In this document: positions 7,878-16,953 of the stretch, piece after piece
Layout: every line of letters starts with the position of its first letter
How positions within the stretch are numbered: position 1 is the stretch's first letter
NCBI GenBank assembly: GCA_964371055.1
Contig: CAYJLF010000003.1
Coordinates: forward strand, 186,001-250,000
Direction of reading: 5' to 3'
Origin: CAYJLF01 sp964371055
Lineage (GTDB): Bacteria; Eisenbacteria; RBG-16-71-46; CAIMUX01
Length of the DNA stretch: 64,000 nt
Program-made: the position numbers and the translations under genes
The notes under the pieces: generated by a model
Seen by the model: only the letters and a program-made list of their open reading frames with translations
Database searches by the model: none
Told to the model about the DNA's origin: nothing

Positions 7878-8895
7878 GCAGCATCCCGATTACCCGTTCC
7901 ATCCCGGGCGACGCGAACTCCTGGAGGCCCGGCGCCGGTCCTATGTCGACGGGCCGGAAGGCGCCCCCGAGGTGGAGTCGACGTTGGGCGAGTTCATCTT
8001 TCTCGCCCACTGCTTCGCGTTCCTCGAGAGACTGATTCAAGGCGAGCTGATCTGCAACCTGCCGGCGCACGCCGGGCAGCTCCTGGCCGGAGCCGTCCTC
8101 TCCCCTGAAGAGCAGGGGGAGCGCCTGGCCGAGGCCGAGGTCGGCCTGCTGGAGTGGACGCCTGGATCGGACGACCAGCTTGATGATGTGCTCGACGAGA
8201 CCGGACTCAAGGTCTTCACTCTCGATGAGAGCGAGGGATCGGTCGAAGTCTTCGGCGCGTTCGCCTTCGAGCCGGACGTCGGTCCCACGCTCCTGGCCGG
8301 GGCGCCGGGTCGGTCTTCGACGGCGCGCTTCATCCTCGCGCACGAGTACGCGCACGTGGTGGCCGACGTCGATCCGTACCTCCCGCGCTTCTGCCGGTGG
8401 GATGCACCGAGCCTCGAGAATCACTCGAACCGGATCGAGGAGGTGCGCGCGGATCGGTTTGCCCGGTCGCTCCTGATGCCGGCCGGGCGCTTCCGCCAGG
8501 CCTGTGCGGTCCTCGGTCTCCCCGCCCGAAACGGCGCGGATGAGGCTCGTCCGAGGGAGCAACTGGCCGTTCTCTTCGACGTTCCGGAGACCCTGATCCG
8601 GCGCCGGCTCCGCGATCTGGGCCTGGCGAAGGAGCTCCGCCCGGGCGGCCTCGCGAGCCAGGGGGTGGCCGCGCGCGCAAGCGGGCCCGCGCCACCGATC
8701 GACGCGGAGGAGAAGCGCGGAACGGGCAGACGGATCCTCTCACTGCCGGAACGCTATGTGAATCTCGCGTTGGCGGCCTATGTCGGCCGTATCCTGGATC
8801 TACCGCGCCTCGCCCGGTTTCTCCGTACCGACGAGGAGGAGGCCGCCCGAGTGGTCGAGTTCGCCCAGGTCCGGCCCGACCCTGTCGAGGAGTAG
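7861..8895 (+). CDS. ImmA/IrrE-family metallo-endopeptidase
   Basis: Zinc metalloprotease of the ImmA/IrrE (COG2856) type. Known members cleave a repressor to derepress stress or mobile-element genes. The GTG at 7861 lies eight bases after AGGAG and overlaps the end of the BtpA-like gene. The 344-residue product shows HEYAH at residues 161-165 and the downstream third-ligand helix EEVRADRFARSLLMP (from 193), both diagnostic. The C-terminal third (ETLIRRRLRDLGL, then a helical tail) is probably helix-turn-helix-like. Most ImmA proteins sit beside an XRE repressor, but none is adjacent here. The closest regulator is the convergent MerR/B12 gene. Confidence 0.88.
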   Translation: MHADIEQHPDYPFHPGRRELLEARRRSYVDGPEGAPEVESTLGEFIFLAHCFAFLERLIQGELICNLPAHAGQLLAGAVLSPEEQGERLAEAEVGLLEWTPGSDDQLDDVLDETGLKVFTLDESEGSVEVFGAFAFEPDVGPTLLAGAPGRSSTARFILAHEYAHVVADVDPYLPRFCRWDAPSLENHSNRIEEVRADRFARSLLMPAGRFRQACAVLGLPARNGADEARPREQLAVLFDVPETLIRRRLRDLGLAKELRPGGLASQGVAARASGPAPPIDAEEKRGTGRRILSLPERYVNLALAAYVGRILDLPRLARFLRTDEEEAARVVEFAQVRPDPVEE

Positions 8896-8958
8896 CAGCG
8901 CTCCGAAGGATCGCGTCATCGTCCGAGCCGGCACGGATGTGATCAACGACGGTCCGGA

Positions 8959-9963
8959 TCAGGAGATCGTCGCGGGTCGGTTCCATTCCCGCGCCAGGAT
9001 CTCCCCCGCCCAACGCTCGAGCGCCCCGAGGTTTTGCATCGACTCTAACTCCGGTGCGCTCCGGACTCCTTCGACGCCCCTCAACGCGCCCTCGCCTCCG
9101 ACCAGCAGCGTGGTGGCCGAAGGGAGCAGCAACCGGAGCTCGCGCAACGCGGCCTCGGTCTCCCGCGAGTTCGCATGCTCCGACACGCTGATCCCCACGG
9201 CCCGCGCCCGGCTGTGCGCGGCCGAGGCAGCGATCTCGGGGACCGGGACCTGAGATCCGAGATAGAGCGTCCGCCACCCGGAGTGGGCGAAGACGAGCGC
9301 GGCCATGTCGAGTCCGAGGCTGTGCTCCTCGCCGGGGAGCGTGGCCAGGACGACGCGCGGCCCGTGGGCTCGCTCCTCGAGGGGGAGGCGGATCGTTCGC
9401 ATCACGTCGCGCAGGCGCTCCGAGAGTGCGTGCTCGTGGCGGATCTCGATCCGGCCCTCTGCCCAGGCTCGACCGACCCGATGGAGGAGCGGCCCGACGA
9501 ACTCGGAGAGGTAGGTGATCGGCCCGAGACGGGCCCAGGCTGAAAGAAGCTGTCGGGTGAGGCTCGCGGTGTCGAGCGCCTCCACCGCGCGCAGGGCTTC
9601 GGCCACCTCCTCGTCGAGATGGTGGCGCGGCGGACCGGTCGTCTCGGCATCGGTCGTGGCCGGAGGGGTGTCGGATCCGCTCCGCAGTCGATCTTCCGGG
9701 GCGCCGGTGGCCGCGAGCAGCCGGTCGAGCGCCTCCTCCGAGGCGTGGATCACATCCCCTATGCGGTGTCCGCGGACCACGGCCTCGGCGATGCGTCGGA
9801 TCCGGGAGATGCCCGCGACCGGGTAGAGCCGGTGGCCGGAAGGCTTGCGCACGGGATGGGGAAACCCGTAGCGGCGTTCCCAGGTGCGGAGTGTCTCGAC
9901 CGGTATCCCGCACGCGCGGGAGAGGGTGCCGATCGAGATCATCATGGCGTCCGGCTCTGTCAT
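8959..9963 (-). CDS. MerR-type regulator with cobalamin-binding domain (CarH/LitR-like)
   Basis: Predicted B12-dependent transcriptional regulator. The chosen ATG (9963) gives 334 residues; a longer TTG start at 10062 cannot be excluded. A MerR winged helix is at residues 9-50 (IGTLSRACGIPVETLRTWERRYGF). A B12-binding cap domain (about 115-195) has W167-x9-E177-H178, the exact spacing of the CarH cap motif. The Rossmann-like B12 domain (about 202-325) has E212-x-H214-x-x-G217, which supplies the lower axial histidine. The residue after W167 is Ala. As I recall, Thermus CarH has the upper, photo-adduct histidine there, so light sensing may differ or be lost. Neighbouring same-strand gene: a DUF378-FAS1 fusion, separated by a terminator. 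No carotenoid genes are seen. Confidence 0.88.
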   Translation of the reverse strand: MTEPDAMMISIGTLSRACGIPVETLRTWERRYGFPHPVRKPSGHRLYPVAGISRIRRIAEAVVRGHRIGDVIHASEEALDRLLAATGAPEDRLRSGSDTPPATTDAETTGPPRHHLDEEVAEALRAVEALDTASLTRQLLSAWARLGPITYLSEFVGPLLHRVGRAWAEGRIEIRHEHALSERLRDVMRTIRLPLEERAHGPRVVLATLPGEEHSLGLDMAALVFAHSGWRTLYLGSQVPVPEIAASAAHSRARAVGISVSEHANSRETEAALRELRLLLPSATTLLVGGEGALRGVEGVRSAPELESMQNLGALERWAGEILAREWNRPATIS

Positions 9964-10098
9964 TGGAGTCTCACCTGCGGCCCGGCCTTCGTTCCCGCCC
10001 GGCGGCTGTTCTGCGGCGGTAGGCACGCCCTCGATCATGACGGCCACGGTGCGCGGCTGCAAGGTCGAGTCGGTCGCCGCCGCGATCGTTCGGATAGG

Positions 10099-10134
10099 AA
10101 AAGGCCGGCCCCCCCTCGAGAAGGAGGACCGGCC
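10099..10134 (-). terminator. Rho-independent terminator of the DUF378-FAS1 gene
   Basis: On the minus strand GGCCGG-t-CCTCC pairs with GG-g-GGg-CCGGCC across a short loop and is followed by TTTTCC. It is 15 bp after the stop, so it largely insulates the downstream MerR gene. Confidence 0.8.
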
Positions 10135-10149
10135 GCCTCGCGGGTCGCG

Positions 10150-10914
<765 letters not shown>

Positions 10915-10996
10915 GACCTTATCCTCCTGCGCCGTAGCGCCTTCGATTGCTCTTCCCTCTGTCGCCCGAGAACTACCCACATCCAACCGATTAGAT

Positions 10997-11036
10997 ATTG
11001 AACAGGTATTCGCGATTGTGACTATTTATTGAATAG
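10997..11036. promoter_or_regulatory. ATTGAAyAG direct repeats in the DUF378-FAS1/kor intergenic region
   Basis: ATTGAACAG (10997-11005) and ATTGAATAG (11028-11036) lie 31 bp apart, about three helical turns, on one face of the DNA. The palindromic core TCGCGA lies between them in an AT-rich stretch. They sit 83-122 bp upstream of the minus-strand ATG at 10914, where a promoter and operator are expected. The rest of 10915-11335 contains the kor promoter and no further gene. Confidence 0.35.
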
Positions 11037-11169
11037 CTTTGATGGGACCGGAGATTCACACAACTTATCGTTAAATCAACGAATTCCGCGTCTCGAACGC
11101 TCGGGAGAGTCGGCGATCTTGTTCTCGCAGAAGCCAGTTCCGCGACGGAAGGCCAGCCCGGGAAACCGC

Positions 11170-11197
11170 TTGTCCAGCCGGGTCGCGGGTCTATACT
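11170..11197 (+). promoter_or_regulatory. Sigma70-like promoter for korAB
   Basis: TTGTCC (11170-11175), 16-bp spacer, TATACT (11192-11197). Transcription would start near 11204, about 130 nt before the ATG at 11336. Confidence 0.5.
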
Positions 11198-11335
11198 CGC
11201 GTGGGCCTCGCGCCTTCGGCAGGGTGGTGGTGGACAGGACGGGAGTCGGCGTCTTCGTCAGGCGATACCCAGAGCCCCGACCGGGTGCTCACCGGGTGGA
11301 TGAGACCCCCGATATCGTTGCGGAGGAGGCATCGA

Positions 11336-13120
11336 ATGCACGAAGTGCATGATTTTGCGATGGGAATCGCCGGGGAATCGGGCGAGGGGATCATGCTGGC
11401 GGGCGACATTCTCGCCCTGGCGGCCGTTCGGACGAACGTCCACGTCTCCAGCGTGCGTGTCTTCCCGGCCGAGGTGCGGGGCGGCCCGTCGCTTCACCGC
11501 ACGCGCTATCGGGTCGACCATGTGTACAACCAGGGTGGGTTGTACGACATCTTCGTCGGCTTCAGCAATCCTCACTACGAGCTGCATCGGGCCTCGCTCG
11601 AGCCGCATGCCGTCGTCGTCCTGGATGGCGAGCCGGGAGTCTTCGATCCCCTGGCGACCTATCCCGAGCTGGCCGGTCGAACGGTCTATGTCGTGCCGAT
11701 GGAGAAGATCGCGAAGGAAGAGATCAAGGATGCGCGGGCCAAGAACATGGTCGCGGTCGGCGCCTGCGCCTGGCTGTTCAACTTCAGCCGGGAGTCGATC
11801 GAACAGAACCTGGCCGAGCGCTACCAGCGCAAGAGCGAGCAGGTCTACCGTAACAACCTCGCGGGCTTCCAAGCCGGCTATGCCTATGCCCAGGATCACC
11901 TGAAGAAGACCGACCCCTACCGGCTCAGGATCGGGACCGGAGAAGGACTGATGATCCTCTCCGGCAACGAGGCGATCGGCATGGGTGCGCTCATGGCCGG
12001 GTGCCGTTTCTTCGGCGGCTATCCGATCACGCCGGCCAGCGAGGTGATGGAGTTCATGGCGGCCGAACTGCCGAAAGTCGGCGGCGTGATGTACCAGGCC
12101 GAGGACGAGATCGCCTCCATCGGCATGGTGCTCGGTGCCTCCTTCGCGGGCGTCCGCTCCATGACCGCCACGTCAGGGCCGGGCCTTTCCCTCATGACAG
12201 AGTTGCTGGGGCTGTCCGCCATGGCGGAGATCCCCTGCGTCGTGGTCGACGTTCAGCGCGGCGGCCCGTCCACCGGACTTCCGACCAAGACCGAGCAGAG
12301 CGACTTCAGCCTGGCCTGGGCGATGAGCCACGGCGAGGCCCCGAAAGTCGTAATGGCGCCGATCTCGATCCACGACTGCTTCGACATCATGTTCCGGGCG
12401 TTCGATCTGGCGGAGAAATACCAGGTGCCGGTTCTGGTCCTCAGCGAACAGGCCCTCGGATACCGGCGGACCGACCTGCCCAAGTCGATGCTCCGCGAGC
12501 TGGAGCTGCACCTGGCCGACCCCGTGCCGGCGGAGTGGGATCCGGCCTCTTACCAGCGTTACGCCCTGACCGAGACCGGCGTGTCGCCACGCGCGGTCCC
12601 CGGTGAGCGGGGGGGCGCGCACGTCATTACCGGACTGGAACACGGCGAGAATGGAGCGCCGCGCTCCGATCCCGAAACCCGGGTCCGGATGGTGGAGAAG
12701 CGCTGGCGGAAGATGGCGGCGATTGCGAAAGAGCACAACACCCCCTGGATGTTCGGCCAGCCGCGGGCTGACTTCGGCATCATCGGTTGGGGCGCGACAG
12801 CCGGCGCGGTGCGCGAGGCGGTGGAGCTGGCGCTGCAGGAGGGGATCAGCGTGGCCGCGATCTATCCCAAGATCCTCTATCCGGTGCAGGACGAGGTCAT
12901 CCGGCCGTTCATCCAGCAGCACAAAGTCGTGGCGGTGCTGGAGGAGAACCATACCGGCCAGTATGCGAGCCTGCTGCAATCGATGTACGGGGCCGAACTC
13001 GGGTTCGCGCCGGAGCGGATCAGCAAGTATGACGGCAATTCCTTCCGTCCGGACGAGGTGCTGGAAGCGATCCGCGAGATCGCCCGGCGCCGAGGCCTGA
13101 CGGCCGGCACCCGCGGTTGA
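11336..13120 (+). CDS. korA: 2-oxoacid:ferredoxin oxidoreductase, fused gamma-alpha subunit (KorA type)
   Basis: With the beta subunit this forms a CoA-dependent 2-oxoacid:ferredoxin oxidoreductase, usually 2-oxoglutarate to succinyl-CoA with reduced ferredoxin (oxidative or reductive TCA cycle). 594 residues from an ATG after GGAGG; the in-frame opening back to 11201 has no ribosome-binding site. The gamma domain (about 1-190) carries GIAGESGEGIMLAGDIL and VRGGPSLHRTR. The alpha domain (about 205-590) has NEAIGMGALMAGC, FFGGYPITPASEVMEFMA and the TSGPGLSLM loop. The closing section includes VAVLEENHTGQYASLL. The gamma-alpha fusion is the normal KorA arrangement. Next to it is korB (22-bp gap). 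Substrate choice (2-oxoglutarate rather than pyruvate or branched-chain) is inferred from overall type only. Confidence 0.93.
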   Translation: MHEVHDFAMGIAGESGEGIMLAGDILALAAVRTNVHVSSVRVFPAEVRGGPSLHRTRYRVDHVYNQGGLYDIFVGFSNPHYELHRASLEPHAVVVLDGEPGVFDPLATYPELAGRTVYVVPMEKIAKEEIKDARAKNMVAVGACAWLFNFSRESIEQNLAERYQRKSEQVYRNNLAGFQAGYAYAQDHLKKTDPYRLRIGTGEGLMILSGNEAIGMGALMAGCRFFGGYPITPASEVMEFMAAELPKVGGVMYQAEDEIASIGMVLGASFAGVRSMTATSGPGLSLMTELLGLSAMAEIPCVVVDVQRGGPSTGLPTKTEQSDFSLAWAMSHGEAPKVVMAPISIHDCFDIMFRAFDLAEKYQVPVLVLSEQALGYRRTDLPKSMLRELELHLADPVPAEWDPASYQRYALTETGVSPRAVPGERGGAHVITGLEHGENGAPRSDPETRVRMVEKRWRKMAAIAKEHNTPWMFGQPRADFGIIGWGATAGAVREAVELALQEGISVAAIYPKILYPVQDEVIRPFIQQHKVVAVLEENHTGQYASLLQSMYGAELGFAPERISKYDGNSFRPDEVLEAIREIARRRGLTAGTRG

Positions 13121-13141
13121 GGCGGTGGGAGGTCAAAGACC

Positions 13142-14059
13142 ATGAGTGAAGTCAACGACAAGCCCCAGGGAACGGTCGCGGGAGATGCCGGAGTCGGAGC
13201 GGAGGCCGCCGGCTGCGCGATGAAGCCGGCCGACTACAAGAGCGGCCGCCGGCCGGTCTGGTGCGCGGGGTGCGGAGACTACGGGGTGCTCAATTCCATC
13301 TTCGGCGGTCTGGCGGAAGTGCAGATCGACCCGGAAAACCTCGTCGTCTGTTCGGGCATCGGCTGCTCCAGCCGCCTGCCGGGATACATGAAGGCGTACG
13401 GGTTCCACGGAGCGCACGGCCGGGCCGTTCCGGTCGCGGTCGGCGTCAAGGCCGCCCGGCCCGAACTGGATGTTCTGGTGGTGGGCGGCGACGGCGACGG
13501 CTTCTCGATCGGGGGAGGCCACGTCGCCCATGCGGTCCGGCGGAACATCAACCTGACCTACATCGTGATGGATAACGAGATCTACGGGTTGACCAAGGGG
13601 CAGATCTCGCCGACTTCTCCGACCGGCGCTCGGGCGAAGAGCAATCCGTACGGCACGGTGGAAGGACCGATCAATCCGCTGCTCCTCGTTCTGGCCTACG
13701 GTGCGACCTATGTCGCTCGCGGCTACGCCAGCAGTCCGAAGCAACTCTCGCGGCTGATCGCTGACGGGATCCGGCACAAGGGGTTCTCCTTCATCCATGT
13801 CCTCAGCCCCTGTGTCACCTTCAACAAGGCGGCCGGATACGATTTCTTCAAGGAGCGGGTGGTCGATCTCCCCGCGGATCATCGCGACGATGACCTGATC
13901 GGAGCGATGCGCCTGGCGATGGATCCGGGCCGCTTCTACACCGGGCTCTTCTTCCGGGCGGAGAAGCCGGAGTACACGGAGGCGCTGCTGCGAGCGGGAC
14001 GGCAGCTCGAGGCTCCGCCGCCGGTCGATATCGAGGCCCTCATCCACCAGTACAGCTAG
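13142..14059 (+). CDS. korB: 2-oxoacid:ferredoxin oxidoreductase beta subunit (KorB type)
   Basis: Thiamine-diphosphate and [4Fe-4S]-binding partner of the gene at 11336. 305 residues, ATG nine bases after GGAGG. Cluster cysteines are visible in WCAGCGDYG, CSGIGCSSRLPGY and VLSPCVTFN. The TPP/Mg motif is GGDGDGFSIGGGHVAHAVRRN, extended by YIVMDNEIYGLTKGQISPTS. The size and order match KorB. No delta ferredoxin subunit is encoded nearby, so an external ferredoxin is presumably used. The gene lies in a likely three-gene transcript with korA and the EIIA-like gene 32 bp downstream. Confidence 0.94.
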   Translation: MSEVNDKPQGTVAGDAGVGAEAAGCAMKPADYKSGRRPVWCAGCGDYGVLNSIFGGLAEVQIDPENLVVCSGIGCSSRLPGYMKAYGFHGAHGRAVPVAVGVKAARPELDVLVVGGDGDGFSIGGGHVAHAVRRNINLTYIVMDNEIYGLTKGQISPTSPTGARAKSNPYGTVEGPINPLLLVLAYGATYVARGYASSPKQLSRLIADGIRHKGFSFIHVLSPCVTFNKAAGYDFFKERVVDLPADHRDDDLIGAMRLAMDPGRFYTGLFFRAEKPEYTEALLRAGRQLEAPPPVDIEALIHQYS

Positions 14060-14091
14060 CGCGGGGATGAGGCGTCGGAGGGATTGCGTCG

Positions 14092-14604
14092 ATGAACCTG
14101 GCCCGGTTGCTCAAGCCCGAGCATATCCTGCTGGAGCTTGAGACGATCGAACCTCCGGAGGAGGAGCGGCCGGAGGTTCCGCGGGCCCAGTACGTCGCTT
14201 CGATCAAGGAGCAGGTTCTGCAGGAGCTGGTCGAACTCGTCGACCGGTCCGGTCGCGTGAGCAACCGGAACAAGCTGCTGCAGGACCTGGTCAACCGCGA
14301 GCGCAAGGCGACGACCGGGCTCTCCAGCGGCGTGGCGATCCCTCACGTCCGGACGATCTATGCCAAGGAGTTGCTCGTCGGCTTCGCGCGCTCGACGCCG
14401 GGGGTGGAGTTCGATTGCCTCGACGGCCAGCCGGCCCATCTCTTCTTCATCATGGTCGCCCCACCGTACGACGATACGTCCTACCTGAAGCTCTATCGCC
14501 AGTTGGCCGAGGCGTTCTCGTTCCGTGACTACCGCGAGGAGTTCATGACGGCGGAGACTGAGGGAGAGATCCTTCGCCTGGTCAAGAGGCTCGGACAGGG
14601 ATGA
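14092..14604 (+). CDS. PTS EIIA domain protein (PtsN/EIIA-Ntr-like)
   Basis: 170 residues, ATG after GGAGGG. The PTS_EIIA_2 fold is recognised by the phospho-acceptor motif SSGVAIPHVRT with His85, plus LVGFARSTPGVEFDCLDGQPAHLFFIMVAP. In PtsN-type proteins this histidine takes phosphate from NPr, and the protein regulates metabolism or potassium transport rather than moving sugar. An extra acidic N-terminus (EPPEEERPEVP) precedes the domain. No EIIB, EIIC, HPr or EI gene is in the window, so a regulatory role is more likely. Its place after korAB hints at a link to carbon or energy status, but this is inference. Confidence 0.88.
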   Translation: MNLARLLKPEHILLELETIEPPEEERPEVPRAQYVASIKEQVLQELVELVDRSGRVSNRNKLLQDLVNRERKATTGLSSGVAIPHVRTIYAKELLVGFARSTPGVEFDCLDGQPAHLFFIMVAPPYDDTSYLKLYRQLAEAFSFRDYREEFMTAETEGEILRLVKRLGQG

Positions 14605-14613
14605 TGAGGAAGA

Positions 14614-14669
14614 CCCCGGCGGCGTCTCACCGTCGGGGCCTGTCGAGCGAGGGCGGTGCGCCCTCCGCG
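14614..14669. terminator. Hairpins between convergent genes
   Basis: CCCCGGCGG (14614-14622) pairs with CCGTCGGGG (14630-14638). A second hairpin, GCGAGGGC...GCCCTCcGC, covers about 14647-14669. Both lie between the EIIA-like gene and the convergent gene ending at 14713 and could serve both strands; neither has a good T-tract. Confidence 0.45.
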
Positions 14670-14712
14670 AGCCGGCGCCGTGAAACAACGGACGTGACCT
14701 GCTGGACGTGAC

Positions 14713-15495
14713 CTACTTGACGTTGTCGATGTAGATCGTGCCGGGGCCGTCGTTCCAGGTGGCGAAGGAAATGTGAGTGATCTCCTTCGGCACGCTGTTG
14801 CCCTTCGTCACGAACGCCTTGACCGGCACGGGAGCGGCCGTGACTCCGGCGACGCTGACGAGGTAGCTCTTGCCCGGGACGTCCACATCTACCCGCACCG
14901 TGTGCCACTTCTTGAGCGGGAGATCGGGCACGATCACCCGGGACTTCACCGCCCCGCCGGCGGCTCCATCTTCCATCGCGACGAGATTGACCTTGCCGGG
15001 GGAGGCGTTCTCGAAGGCCAGGAAGGCGAAGCGTTCGGCTCCGGTCGCATTGGGTCCCCGCTTCTTGACCGAGTCGTTCCCGAGGATCATGAAACCGCCC
15101 CGGTTCGGCGGCGTCAGGATCGACCGAACGTAGATGTCCCACTGCAGGGAGAACTTTCCCTTCTGTGGCTCGCGCAGCGACTGGGAGAGGTAGGCATTGC
15201 CGGCCGGGTCGGCCTTGAGCATCGCCTTCTTCGTCGCGTTGCCGCCCACTGACTTCTTGCTGAGCTGCAGGAGCGAGCGGCCGATCTTGCCGTCGCCGCG
15301 GCTTTCGTACCACCCGCGGGACTCTCCCCGATTGCGCAACATGCGGCTGTTGAGGTTCAGATCGAAATCGCCGTCCGCGATCATCGGTACCGATCCCTGC
15401 GCGTACGGGGCGGGTCCGTCCAGAGACAGGACCGGCATCAGGGCCACGATCAAGAGCGCGCCGCTGACCGCGGCGATTCCAGACCAACGCTGCAT
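14713..15495 (-). CDS. Secreted LamG/concanavalin-like beta-sandwich protein
   Basis: 260 residues from an ATG seven bases after GGGGAGG. An in-frame upstream extension to 15555 would bury the signal and is rejected. Signal peptide about residues 1-33 (GALLIVALMPVLSLDGPAPYAQG). The mature protein reads as a jelly-roll (LamG/DUF1080-like) sandwich: FDLNLNSRMLRNRG, GWYESRGDGKIGRSLL, FSLQWDIYVRS, FMILGNDSVKK, AFLAFENASPG, WHTVRVDVDVPGKSYLVSVAG, ITHISFATWNDGPGTIYIDNVK. The last phrase is typical of laminin-G-like carbohydrate- or protein-binding modules. No catalytic motif is recognised; it may be an extracellular or periplasmic binding protein. Confidence 0.8.
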   Translation of the reverse strand: MQRWSGIAAVSGALLIVALMPVLSLDGPAPYAQGSVPMIADGDFDLNLNSRMLRNRGESRGWYESRGDGKIGRSLLQLSKKSVGGNATKKAMLKADPAGNAYLSQSLREPQKGKFSLQWDIYVRSILTPPNRGGFMILGNDSVKKRGPNATGAERFAFLAFENASPGKVNLVAMEDGAAGGAVKSRVIVPDLPLKKWHTVRVDVDVPGKSYLVSVAGVTAAPVPVKAFVTKGNSVPKEITHISFATWNDGPGTIYIDNVK

Positions 15496-15627
15496 CGGAA
15501 ACCTCCCCGCCCGGGACCGGTGTCCCGGCCTCCGAGCCTCAATCCACCTGCCCATCCACGAAATGCGCGCAGATCGTAGCCCTTTTCGGGCGTCGAGGCC
15601 AGCGGCGGGATGGCGTCGGGGCAGGGC

Positions 15628-16866
15628 TCAGTACGTCCGGATGGATGAATCGATCCGGCGGGCCCAGGAGTCGATTCCACCGGCCAGGCTCCAGCTCTTC
15701 GCCAGGCCGTGCGCCCGCAGATAGCGGGCGGCCTGCCAGCTGCGCGACCCGAGGTGGCAATAGACGATGATCGGCTGGTCGGGAGGGAGCTCGTGGCGGC
15801 GCGCCGGGAGCTGCCCCATGGGGATCCAGGTCATTCCGGGCAAGGTGCAGATTCTGAGCTCGATCGGCTCGCGGACATCCAGGAGCACGAGCGGAGCGCC
15901 GCGTTCGAGATGGCGGTGGACCTGTTCGGGGGTGACCTCGAGGAGATCCGGGTCGAAGACATCTTCCGCGATCGCCGGTGGGGGAGGCGACCCCCCGGTC
16001 CCGAGGTCGCAGGCTCCGTCCAGGTCGACCGGCGCAACGATCGAGCGGTTCTCTCCGCACGCCGGGCACTCCGGGTCCTTCGCGATCGCAAGTTCGCGGA
16101 ACTCCCCGCGCAGAGCGTCGAAGAGCAGGAGGCGCCCGGAGAGCGACGTGCCGAGGCCGAGGAGGAGCTTGATCACCTCGGTGGCCTGCAGGGCGCCGAT
16201 CACGCCGGGTAGGACTCCCAAGACACCGCTCTCGCTGCACGGCGGAACCGAGCCGGGAGGCGGAGGTTCACGAAAGACACACCGGTAGCACGGGCCCCGG
16301 GAGGCATCGTAGACAGTGAGCTGTCCCTCGAAGCGATAGACACTTCCCTGCACGTCGGGCTTGCCGAGGAGGACGCAGGTGTCGTTGACCAGATACCGGG
16401 CGGCGAAATTGTCGGTGCCATCGGCCACCACGTCGTAGCGCGCGATGATCTCACGGGCGTTGGCGGCCGTGAGGCGGACGGCCACCGGTTCCACGGTGAC
16501 GAGGGGATTGATCGCGGCGAGGCGGCGCTGCGCGACGCCGAGTTTCTCCCGGTCGACATCGCCGGTGTCGTACAGGATCTGCCGCTGAAGATTCGAGAGA
16601 TGGACGCGATCGAACTCGACGATCCCGATACGCCCGACGCCGGCGGCCGCCAGGTAGAAGGCGAGCGGAGATCCGAGGCCGCCGGCGCCGACGACCAGCG
16701 CCGAGGAGTCGCGCAGCCGCCGCTGTCCCTCCTCGCCGATCTCCGGAAGGACAAGGTGCCGGGCGTAGCGGGCGACTTCTTCGGGAGAGAGAGAATCGGT
16801 TCCGGGCCGGTTCGGTCCGCCCGGGTGCCGATCGAATCCGGGCTCGTTTCGGTTTCCGTTCTGCAT
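15628..16866 (-). CDS. MoeB/ThiF-type adenylyltransferase with C-terminal rhodanese (MoeZ-like)
   Basis: E1-like enzyme that adenylates the C-terminal Gly-Gly of a ubiquitin-fold sulfur carrier (MoaD, ThiS or CysO type). The rhodanese domain supplies persulfide sulfur. 412 residues. The ThiF domain (about 28-280) has nucleotide motif GAGGLGSP at 60-67, the helix LSNLQRQILYDTGDVDREKL, and the pair of zinc CxxC sites PCYRCVF and CPACGE. An acidic/glycine linker is followed by a rhodanese domain with active-site loop YCHLGSRS (Cys370). Its partners are not in the window, so molybdopterin, thiamine or cysteine use cannot be decided. A 20-residue Gly/Pro/Asn-rich N-terminus precedes the family core. 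Confidence 0.92.
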   Translation of the reverse strand: MQNGNRNEPGFDRHPGGPNRPGTDSLSPEEVARYARHLVLPEIGEEGQRRLRDSSALVVGAGGLGSPLAFYLAAAGVGRIGIVEFDRVHLSNLQRQILYDTGDVDREKLGVAQRRLAAINPLVTVEPVAVRLTAANAREIIARYDVVADGTDNFAARYLVNDTCVLLGKPDVQGSVYRFEGQLTVYDASRGPCYRCVFREPPPPGSVPPCSESGVLGVLPGVIGALQATEVIKLLLGLGTSLSGRLLLFDALRGEFRELAIAKDPECPACGENRSIVAPVDLDGACDLGTGGSPPPPAIAEDVFDPDLLEVTPEQVHRHLERGAPLVLLDVREPIELRICTLPGMTWIPMGQLPARRHELPPDQPIIVYCHLGSRSWQAARYLRAHGLAKSWSLAGGIDSWARRIDSSIRTY

Positions 16867-16953
16867 GGGCCGATTATCGTCATGCGCCCGGTCTCATCGC
16901 AAGCGGACCGGCCGCTGGTTGACCCCCGCGCCGGCGACGGCTAGATTCCACGG

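Noticed and set aside
7861..8895. Toxin-antitoxin system with the ImmA-like gene
   Set aside because: No XRE antitoxin or toxin-sized partner is adjacent; single-gene ImmA reading kept.
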